This document shows, in pieces, positions 1 to 5,400 of a stretch of 5,694 nucleotides of DNA; within the stretch, counting starts at the first letter, position 1; each line of letters begins with the position of its first letter. This DNA comes from Firmicutes bacterium UBA1535 (GTDB lineage Bacteria; Bacillota; Clostridia; Tissierellales; Sedimentibacteraceae). The position numbers were made by a program, and so were the translations under genes. The notes beneath the pieces were generated by a model. That model saw only the letters and a program-made list of their open reading frames with translations. It was not told the DNA's origin and ran no database searches. The DNA lies in NCBI GenBank assembly GCA_002323775.1, contig DCPV01000242.1:12518-18211 (forward strand), given 5' to 3'.

Positions 1-1
1 A

Positions 2-766
2 TACATTGACGAATTAGAATATGAAAGACAATCTCTTAGAGAAGAGAGAAATAAATTAAAAATAGAAATTGATAGTGTTTATGAGCAAAACCAAGAAGCT
101 ATTTCGCTGAGAGACTTAAATTCTAGACGAGCTAAGATAGTGGGTCGGATTAGTTTATGGTTAGAAAGTGTAGATATCACCAATAATACATCAAGTGACC
201 GAGCTTTAATTAATAAACTTGAAATGCGTTTGACTGAAATTGAAAGACTCTTAGATAGAGATACGATTGAGGAACGTAAGCAGTCTATTTTAAATAGGAT
301 GAGCGTTGATATGAGCACTTGGGCCAAAGAACTGGAATTAGAATATTGTGATAATCCTTATAGATTGGATATGGGACAAGTTACGGTTGTAGTTGATAAA
401 CCGGAGAGACCAGTGCCTTTGCAACAACTTGGCAGCGGATCAAATTGGGTAGGAATTCATTTAATTGCATATTTTGCATTGCATAAATATTTTGTTTCAC
501 AGGATCGTCCAGTACCACGTTTCTTATTTATTGATCAGCCATCTCAAGTATATTTCCCTTCTGATTTTGACGCACAAAATTCTGATATGGAAGAGGTTAA
601 TAATCTTTATCAGTTTATTATAAATCGAGTTAAAGAATTGGATAATAAATTCCAAGTCATTATTGTTGATCATGCTAATTTAGCAAATGAAGAGTTCCAA
701 GATGCTATTATAGAAAAATGGTGGGATGGAAAAAAATTAATACCAGAGAGTTGGTATAAACAATAA
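2..766 (+). CDS. DUF3732 ABC/SMC-like ATPase, C-terminal part (5' end outside window)
   Basis: The frame is open from the left edge, so this is the end of a longer gene; the ATG-less stretch before base 140 belongs to it. It begins with a charged, helical coiled-coil-like stretch, followed by an ABC ATPase C-terminal half. The signature-like LGSGSNW is at 428-448, a Walker-B-like hydrophobic strand ending in IDQPSQ at about 518-550, and an H-loop-like VIIVDHAN at 656-679. The ending GKKLIPESWYKQ looks like a natural family C-terminus. The family (DUF3732) consists of SMC/Rad50-like ATPases placed in ABC-three-component conflict systems, where the ATPase works with a middle component and an effector. 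Those partners would lie to the left and are not visible. The Walker A motif is also outside. Family assignment is from memory of these motifs; the defence role is inference. Confidence 0.82.
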   Translation, partial: YIDELEYERQSLREERNKLKIEIDSVYEQNQEAISLRDLNSRRAKIVGRISLWLESVDITNNTSSDRALINKLEMRLTEIERLLDRDTIEERKQSILNRMSVDMSTWAKELELEYCDNPYRLDMGQVTVVVDKPERPVPLQQLGSGSNWVGIHLIAYFALHKYFVSQDRPVPRFLFIDQPSQVYFPSDFDAQNSDMEEVNNLYQFIINRVKELDNKFQVIIVDHANLANEEFQDAIIEKWWDGKKLIPESWYKQ

Positions 767-780
767 GCTATGCTGGTAAT

Positions 781-1125
781 ATGGTAATCGTGGTAAGAGA
801 GATTGGATTACAACTCTTGATAACCAAAAAAGCAGTATATCTAATTACTGATAAAGAGAATGGAAAGGTGTATGTAGGTTCTACAACAAGTGACTATGGA
901 ATGCTACTTCAAAGATGGAGAAGTTATGCTGACAATGGCCACGGTTGGAATAAAGAATTAGTTGAGTTAATTAACGAAAAAGGTTATGAGTACATAAAAG
1001 CTAATTTTCAATATTCTATCCTTGAGAACTATAATGCAAAGGTTGATGACGATATTATTTTAGAAAGAGGGTCATTGTGGAAAGAAATTTTGCAGACTAG
1101 AAAGTACGGATATAGCAGCAATTAA
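781..1125 (+). pseudogene. GIY-YIG nuclease domain, truncated and frameshifted remnant
   Basis: The open frame encodes a GIY-YIG domain: AVYLITD (GIY strand), KVYVGS (YIG strand), an arginine in QRW, then NGHGWNKEL, FQYSILE and WKEILQTRKYGYSSN. The first 17 codons look foreign to the family. Reading bases 801-830 in the next frame gives DWITTLDNQK, which joins naturally to AVYLITD and is what this family normally has before the domain. The break is at the six-A run 826-831, consistent with one inserted A. The corrected frame meets a stop at 777-779, and the usual N-terminal part of about 150 residues is absent because the DUF3732 gene ends at 766. No ribosome binding site precedes the ATG at 781. 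The position normally filled by the catalytic glutamate (ERE in relatives) reads ERG at about 1061-1069. Most likely a dead fragment; a short translated product cannot be excluded. Confidence 0.72.
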
Positions 1126-1143
1126 AACAGTGGAGGAAACTCA

Positions 1144-1452
1144 ATGACTAATATAGAAAAGAGGGAAAAACTTCAAAGCCTATTGGCAAACAATACAGGA
1201 AGAGAAGAATTTTATTATACTTGTTTAGAAGAAATGGATGATCTCAAAACAAATTATAATGACTATATGACAACAGCTCCAATAGATGTGGAAACAGAGT
1301 TAAAGCGTTTATCGGGTGCAGATTATGATTTGTGCGTAGCATTTCTAATCATGCTCTTAAGAGAAGACTATTTTAGTAATGGAGCATTTGAAAGAAGATA
1401 TCGCAATGGTCAAGTCACCGTTATTGTGGAACGTATGATAGAATTACTATAA
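1144..1452 (+). CDS. Small DUF6508-like protein of unknown function
   Basis: This 102-residue soluble protein starts at an ATG preceded by GGAGG at 1132-1136, seven bases upstream, so the start is well supported. The N-terminal half is charged and probably helical. The C-terminal half contains ADYDLCVAFLIMLLRED, FSNGAFERRYRNG and VIVERMIELL. This pattern of a hydrophobic helix, RE(D/R)xFxxG and a final hLxRhxxL helix matches the small DUF6508 family common in gut Clostridia. No biochemical role is known to me and no catalytic motif is visible. It lies 18 bases after the GIY-YIG remnant and 85 bases before the ATP-grasp gene. It appears intact, unlike its left neighbour. The family call rests on remembered similarity of the C-terminal half and is moderate. 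Confidence 0.6.
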   Translation: MTNIEKREKLQSLLANNTGREEFYYTCLEEMDDLKTNYNDYMTTAPIDVETELKRLSGADYDLCVAFLIMLLREDYFSNGAFERRYRNGQVTVIVERMIELL

Positions 1453-1497
1453 AAAATGAGCAAGCATGTAAGGGAATAAGTTGGCAAATGTTAAGAA

Positions 1498-1525
1498 TTG
1501 TATTGCGATCAAACCCCAGTATAAT
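1498..1525 (+). promoter_or_regulatory. Sigma-A-type promoter candidate for the ATP-grasp cassette
   Basis: TTGTAT at 1498-1503 and a perfect TATAAT at 1520-1525 are separated by 16 bases, in the 85-base gap ahead of the ATP-grasp gene. Transcription would start near 1532, leaving a leader of about 30 bases before the TTG start at 1565. The -35 box is imperfect and no operator palindrome is visible. Confidence 0.45.
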
Positions 1526-1564
1526 CTTATATAACGATTGAAATACAAGAAGGGAAAGTGCATA

Positions 1565-2488
1565 TTGAAGAAAGATGTATTTAGTAAAAAAATATTAATA
1601 ATTACAAGCTCAATTGATTGTACAGTAGATTATATTATAAATAAGTATAGAGATGCTGCAGAATTCTATCGATTTGATATTGACATGTTTTCGGAATATG
1701 AAATTGTTATTGGAGGAAACAGACAATGGGTTATAAGTTGTGATAAATGGAAACTCGAAAAAAAGGATTTGTATAGTATCTATTATAGAAAACCAAGGAT
1801 TCCAAAGCTTGATGAGTATGAATATGATTATCGTAGTATGATAGCAAAAGACATCATATCATTAGTTAATGGTATTGTCGATGACTTTGATGGTAAGGTA
1901 CTTACGAAACCTTATATACTTAGAAAAACTGAGAATAAAGTATTTCAATTATTATACGCAGAAAAAAATGGTTTATTAATTCCAAAATCATTTATAGGGA
2001 ATAGTAATGAAAAGGCCTTGACGTTTTTTGAAGAGAAATCAATTATTAAACCACTTACTACTGGAAAACTGGTAAGACATAAGGAGACAGAAATATATCA
2101 GACGAATTATTTTACCGAGTTTAATGATAATATTGCTTTAACCCCAATTTACTTACAGGAATATGAAAACAAAAAATATGAAGTAAGGTTAACGTATATT
2201 AATGGTTCCTTCTTTGCCGTTAGAATTGATTCAGAGGATAAGCTTGATTGGAGAAAAGATTATAGTGGGTTGAAATATTCGATTATTGAATGTCCAAAGG
2301 CAATAGCTAATCTTTGTGTAAGATTACTGAAAAGTTTTGAGTTGAATTATGGTGCATTTGATTTTATAGTAAACGAAAACGATGAATGGATTTTCCTAGA
2401 AGTGAATCCAAATGGTCAGTGGCAATGGCTAGAACAGAAACTAGAATTACCAATTTCAGAAAAAATAGTTGAATATTTAGTCAAGTAA
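1565..2488 (+). CDS. ATP-grasp peptide maturase, graspetide (MvdC/MvdD-like) macrocyclase type
   Basis: Probable ATP-dependent ligase that activates Asp/Glu side chains of a precursor peptide and joins them to Ser/Thr or Lys side chains. Numbering from the chosen start (307 residues): an N-terminal strand KKILIITSS, the family-typical YYRKP at 73-77, ENK at 123-125 followed by a helix leading to GLLIPKSFIGNS, the ATP-binding lysine strand SIIKPL around 159-164, the hinge-like YLQEYENKKYEVRLTYING at 196-214, and the metal-binding end DFIV...WIFLEVNPNGQWQWLE at 266-290. The ENPxGQW-type ending is a hallmark of this subgroup rather than of generic D-Ala ligases. I chose TTG at 1565 because AGGGAAAG lies at 1551-1558; an upstream TTG at 1538 would fall almost at the predicted transcription start. 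The gene lies upstream of a membrane protein and a repeat-bearing acidic protein that is its likely substrate. Family confidence is high; substrate is inference. Confidence 0.83.
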   Translation: MKKDVFSKKILIITSSIDCTVDYIINKYRDAAEFYRFDIDMFSEYEIVIGGNRQWVISCDKWKLEKKDLYSIYYRKPRIPKLDEYEYDYRSMIAKDIISLVNGIVDDFDGKVLTKPYILRKTENKVFQLLYAEKNGLLIPKSFIGNSNEKALTFFEEKSIIKPLTTGKLVRHKETEIYQTNYFTEFNDNIALTPIYLQEYENKKYEVRLTYINGSFFAVRIDSEDKLDWRKDYSGLKYSIIECPKAIANLCVRLLKSFELNYGAFDFIVNENDEWIFLEVNPNGQWQWLEQKLELPISEKIVEYLVK

Positions 2489-2495
2489 GGAAGAG

Positions 2496-3533
2496 GTGAT
2501 TATTATAAATATTATTCTATGGATTTGGTCTCATTTTCCACTATTATGTTTGAGTGATGATGATAATTTTGCTACACTAGAATATAAAAAATTAAAATCA
2601 AAGAATGCAAAATTAAGAATTAGTTTATTGAATATTATGCTTGGAGATTATATTTTGTATATAATTACTTTCGATATAAAGAATAGAAAGCTAAAGTTAA
2701 TTCATACCCTATGTTTGGAGAATATTGATGGAATATTGCTGACAGATGAAAAGATAGATGGCATACAAGATAGATACAGACTTCATATACAGGATTTATC
2801 GGAATGCGAGCTAGAGATAGAAAAAGAGGCATTGTGTTATCATATACAGAATGAAGAACAACGTATAAATACCAGTATTGATAAACTGAATATATACGCT
2901 ACAATAATCTTAACGGTATTGCCTTTAGTTTTAGCGATATTAGATCTAAAGAAAGTTTTAACATTATCACTTCCACTATTAATATGTGTGATTTTAATTA
3001 TTTATTCCTTGTTCAATATTTGCATATATCTTTTTAGAACGATAAAGGTTCGAGGTATTATGAAGAGTAGCTTTAGTGATTTACGTTCTAGCAAAGAAAA
3101 GGATAAAGAGATAATTTTACAATACCAATATGACTGGCAACAATTAAAATACAAAGCACAACTATTTGTTAGTTTTGTTCTAAATTTACAAGAATGGGTA
3201 GTGTTAATTTTGATTTTATCTTTATTTGTTTCTTTTGGAATTTCATTTGAGTATGTTAATAATGAAATTCAAGTAGATAATGCAGAATATAATATAGTTA
3301 CCACTATAAATCCAGATAAAATAGATGAACCATATAGTATTAGTGCGATTGAATGGGGAAAGTTAATTGTAAATATTGAACAAAAACAAAGTGGACAAGT
3401 TATTTTTATACTAAGCGATGATGAAGATGTATCCTTTGTTGATAAATTAGATAAGTATAGCGAATTAGATATTAAAATCGTGAGAGATAAAACAATAGAA
3501 AAAGGTCAGATAAAAATAATAGAGGAGAAATAA
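2496..3533 (+). CDS. Membrane protein with three predicted TM segments, unknown function, in the graspetide cassette
   Basis: I do not recognise this family. The 345-residue product has a mixed N-terminal region of about 125 residues with DYILYIITFD and an acidic middle, then EEQRINTSIDKLNIYA leading into membrane segments at about 131-150, 155-180 and 229-251. A polar, probably helical stretch with YQYDWQQLKYKAQ separates segments two and three. A polar tail of about 95 residues follows and ends in a basic/acidic mix. It has no ATP-binding cassette or peptidase motif, so it is not an obvious exporter. The start is uncertain. GTG at 2496 has AAGG five bases upstream, but it is itself inside AGAGGTGAT, which resembles a full ribosome binding site and could serve a rare ATT/ATA start just downstream. 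The ATP-grasp gene ends seven bases before it and the precursor starts one base after its stop, implying an operon. Immunity, export or target recognition are all only possibilities. Confidence 0.7.
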   Translation: MIIINIILWIWSHFPLLCLSDDDNFATLEYKKLKSKNAKLRISLLNIMLGDYILYIITFDIKNRKLKLIHTLCLENIDGILLTDEKIDGIQDRYRLHIQDLSECELEIEKEALCYHIQNEEQRINTSIDKLNIYATIILTVLPLVLAILDLKKVLTLSLPLLICVILIIYSLFNICIYLFRTIKVRGIMKSSFSDLRSSKEKDKEIILQYQYDWQQLKYKAQLFVSFVLNLQEWVVLILILSLFVSFGISFEYVNNEIQVDNAEYNIVTTINPDKIDEPYSISAIEWGKLIVNIEQKQSGQVIFILSDDEDVSFVDKLDKYSELDIKIVRDKTIEKGQIKIIEEK

Positions 3534-3534
3534 G

Positions 3535-3900
3535 ATGATTAGACATATTTTAAGCAAATATTCAGAGAAGGAAAAATATGATAGACAAAAAGTTGTTAAT
3601 AAAAATCCTGGAGAAACTACATATGAAACTAGTACAATTGAAATAAGTGATCCAGATGAGTTCTTTGGTATGGAGAGTACCTTAGAGACAAGAACCAAGG
3701 AAAACTCGGATCCGGATGAGTTTGTATTGGGGCCAACTGTAGTTACAGAAAATGTGGAACTTTCAGATCCAGACGAATTTGTGGATGCTGGGCCTACTAA
3801 GGGCACCTTTTCATCAGAAGATAGTGATCCTGATGAATTTTTGGTGGGTGATGTAGGAATGTGTTTTGATAGAGATTTTGATGAAGTTTTATTAATTTAA
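3535..3900 (+). CDS. Candidate graspetide precursor with four TxxTx[TNS]xExSDPDEF cores
   Basis: This 121-residue protein begins at an ATG with GAGGAG at 3522-3527, one base after the stop of the membrane protein, so translation is likely coupled. Residues 1-27 are basic (R3, K8, K12, K14, R17, K19, K23) and would be the leader. Residues 29-102 hold four units at 29-43, 49-63, 68-82 and 88-102. Each unit reads T-x-x-T-x-[T/T/N/S]-x-E-x-S-D-P-D-E-F and the units are joined by linkers of 5, 4 and 5 residues, usually containing Gly. Hydroxyl donors ahead of acidic acceptors are what an ATP-grasp macrocyclase needs for ester cross-links. The tail 103-121 contains RDFDEV, a possible degenerate core lacking threonines, and a single Cys110. 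There is no transmembrane segment or secretion signal. The precursor role is inferred from composition, repeats and neighbours; I know of no named relative. Confidence 0.72.
   Translation: MIRHILSKYSEKEKYDRQKVVNKNPGETTYETSTIEISDPDEFFGMESTLETRTKENSDPDEFVLGPTVVTENVELSDPDEFVDAGPTKGTFSSEDSDPDEFLVGDVGMCFDRDFDEVLLI
3619..3840 (+). repeat. Four in-frame tandem core repeats in the candidate precursor
   Basis: The units cover 3619-3663, 3679-3723, 3736-3780 and 3796-3840. Starts are 60, 57 and 60 bases apart. The SDPDEF codons differ between copies: serine is AGT, TCG, TCA, AGT; proline is CCA, CCG, CCA, CCT; glutamate is GAG, GAG, GAA, GAA. The protein repeat is therefore much better conserved than the DNA, which points to old copies maintained by selection on the peptide rather than a recent duplication. 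Confidence 0.9.
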
Positions 3901-3988
3901 AGTAAGGGTAAATATGGTAAGGTAATGTTGGATGCATTTTGGAATTACAGAGAAGATAAAAAAATGAGCATAAGTAACGGAGGTAGAA

Positions 3989-4863
3989 ATGTCAATTGAA
4001 CAGCATCAAAGAAGTGTAAATACTCTGGATAAAGATTTATCAACATTAGAAAAAAAGAAATCAGATGTCGATAAAAAATGTGCAGATTTACAGTCAAAGA
4101 TTACTTCAGCAAAAAAGAGTATAACATCCAAAACTTCTGCCTCTATGGTATCAAGTAAGTTGAGACAGATTACGGGATGGCAGTCAGACTACTCAAAAAA
4201 AACATCTGAAAGTGCTGAACTTGGGAAAAAGATTTCGGATAAACGTCAAAAACGCAATGATGCTTACCTGAAACTGCAAAAGGCACAGCAAGATGAATAG
4301 AAAAAGCAAGATAAAGAGATGAAGCGTATCCAGGTGTCCTACGAAGGTAGAATTAATGAGTTAAGTAGACAAGCGATGCCACAGATGATTGTGCAGGAGC
4401 CTACTACTCAAACAACTTCTAATGATTCTGAGGAATATGAAGTGTTTGTTTCCCACGCATGGGAAGATAAAGAATCTTTTGCAGATGAATTTGTTCAGGA
4501 GCTACGTGACTTAGGTGTAAAAGTCTGGTATGACACAAGCCAAATTAAATGGGGAGATTCCATGAGAGTAAAATTGATGATGGCTTAAAAAAATCAAAAT
4601 TTGGTGTTGTAGTTTTGTCTCCTGACTACATAAAAGAAGGAAAATACTGGACAAAGACTGAGTTGGACGGCTTGTTCCAATTAGAAAGCGTTAATGGAAA
4701 AACACTACTTCCTGTTTGGCACAATTTGACAAAGAAAGATGTTATGGCTTATAGTCCCATTATTGCAAGCAAGTTGGCAATGACTACAGCAAGTATGACT
4801 CCTCAAGAAATTGCAAAAGAATTAGTTACGCTGTTACCTGAAAGTGACCAAGAAGAAGCATGA
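3989..4863 (+). pseudogene. Coiled-coil plus TIR-domain protein, broken by a stop codon and a frameshift
   Basis: Translation should start at 3989, with GGAGGT at 3979-3984. The first 103 codons encode a Lys/Ser/Asp-rich coiled coil beginning MSIEQHQRSVNTLDKDL. A TAG at 4298-4300 interrupts it; the same frame continues with KKQDKEMKRIQ, more coiled coil, and the first half of a TIR domain (VFVSHAWEDK, then VKVWYDTSQIKWGDS). Around 4565-4570 one base is missing. The other frame carries the second half: SKIDDGLKKSKFGVVVLSPDYI, then YWTKTELD with the presumed catalytic glutamate at 4660-4662, and a typical C-terminus. Restored, the protein would be about 291 residues, a common Clostridia/Bacteroides layout. 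TIR domains of this type are often NAD+-cleaving effectors in immunity. With two lesions the reading frame cannot give an intact TIR fold, so it is probably dead unless the lesions are sequence errors. Confidence 0.82.
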
Positions 4864-5004
4864 AGATTTATGCTAAGAATAAGATTCTCCGCTATCCTTG
4901 CATTCGAAGAATGTTATGTTATACATCATTTATAAAGTATATAGTAATATTGTAACCTATGAGAGGTTATGCAGTGGTATGTATCCTAGACTAGGATAAT
5001 ACTT
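4864..5004. other. Non-coding stretch with four short palindromes
   Basis: No gene is visible between the TIR remnant and the terminator. It holds AGAAT-AAG-ATTCT (4876-4888), CATTC-GAA-GAATG (4901-4913), TAACCT-ATGAG-AGGTTA (4953-4969) and a perfect TATCCTAG-A-CTAGGATA (4982-4998). The last is extended by GTAT/ATAC on its flanks with one extra G. The last palindrome could be a protein-binding site or an RNA hairpin; I cannot assign the series to a known RNA. Confidence 0.5.
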
Positions 5005-5068
5005 TAAATTGTAATGAACAAAGCCTTCAAATAAATAATCATTTGAGGGTTTTGTTGCTTACAATTTA
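5005..5068. terminator. Long hairpin, probable bidirectional terminator
   Basis: An outer stem pairs 5005-5014 (TAAATTGTAA) with 5059-5068 (TTACAATTTA). A two-by-two mismatch follows, and an inner 16-pair stem joins 5017-5032 to 5041-5056, including two G-T wobbles, around an 8-base loop. The inner arms contain a GC-rich centre flanked by A and T runs on both sides, so either strand could yield a terminator. It would end transcription from the TIR side and insulate the protease gene. Confidence 0.6.
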
Positions 5069-5400
5069 GAATAGGAAGAGTATTAAATATATTAACAGGG
5101 TTCACGTGTTAAGTTATCAATAAAATTCTGCTCTAGATGTAGTAATCAATATAATAAATAGATTGAGAAATTTTAAAAAGTGGTAGAAGAGGTAGAATTT
5201 CAAAAATATACCCTTCCACCAAGGGGATACCAGATGCTTACGACATCATTATTGTACTCTCAAGGCATGTGGAGACTTGTTGCCTTTTGTCAAGAATTTA
5301 GCATAAAATTTTATCGTTAGCTTCACTGTTTAGACTACCTATTTTAAAAGATTTAAACTTATCTTTTATGTTAAGAAAATATAATGTTCTAGGAGAGCAT
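5069..5400 (+). promoter_or_regulatory. Upstream region of the protease gene, possible structured leader
   Basis: This 332-base stretch has no clear gene. A TATAAT at 5150-5155 lacks a good -35 box. A stem pairs 5181-5194 with 5209-5221 (one mismatch and one bulge). It competes with a second hairpin, CCCTT 5211-5215 with AAGGG 5221-5225. AAGGGG at 5221-5226 could be a ribosome binding site for a 28-codon frame, ATG 5234 to TAG 5320, whose product (starting MLTTSLLYSQG) I do not recognise. AGGAG at 5391-5395 serves the protease ATG. Regulation by these structures is speculative. Confidence 0.3.

Noticed and set aside
79..327. 82-residue minus-strand frame
   Set aside because: It is antisense to the well-supported DUF3732 frame, has no ribosome binding site and resembles no family.
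3465..3806. 113-residue minus-strand frame with NSSGSE-type repeats
   Set aside because: Its repeats are the reverse-complement shadow of the SDPDEF codons; the plus-strand frame has the ribosome binding site and coupled start.
1451..3970. Exact 12-base direct repeat AAAAAATGAGCA at 1451-1462 and 3959-3970 flanking the peptide cassette
   Set aside because: About one 12-base match is expected by chance in a window this size, more in AT-rich DNA, and similarity does not extend beyond it.
4298..4300. Programmed UAG readthrough or programmed frameshift in the TIR gene
   Set aside because: No slippery heptamer or strong downstream structure is visible at 4565-4570, and two separate events in one gene are more simply explained by decay or sequence error.
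5262..5286. AAGGCA/TGCCTT stem followed by a short T run, considered as a terminator
   Set aside because: Only six pairs with a 13-base loop, and the T run is only four bases and partly inside the stem.
5380..5385. TATAAT just before the protease gene
   Set aside because: Transcription would begin at the ribosome binding site (5391-5395), and there is no credible -35 box at the right distance.
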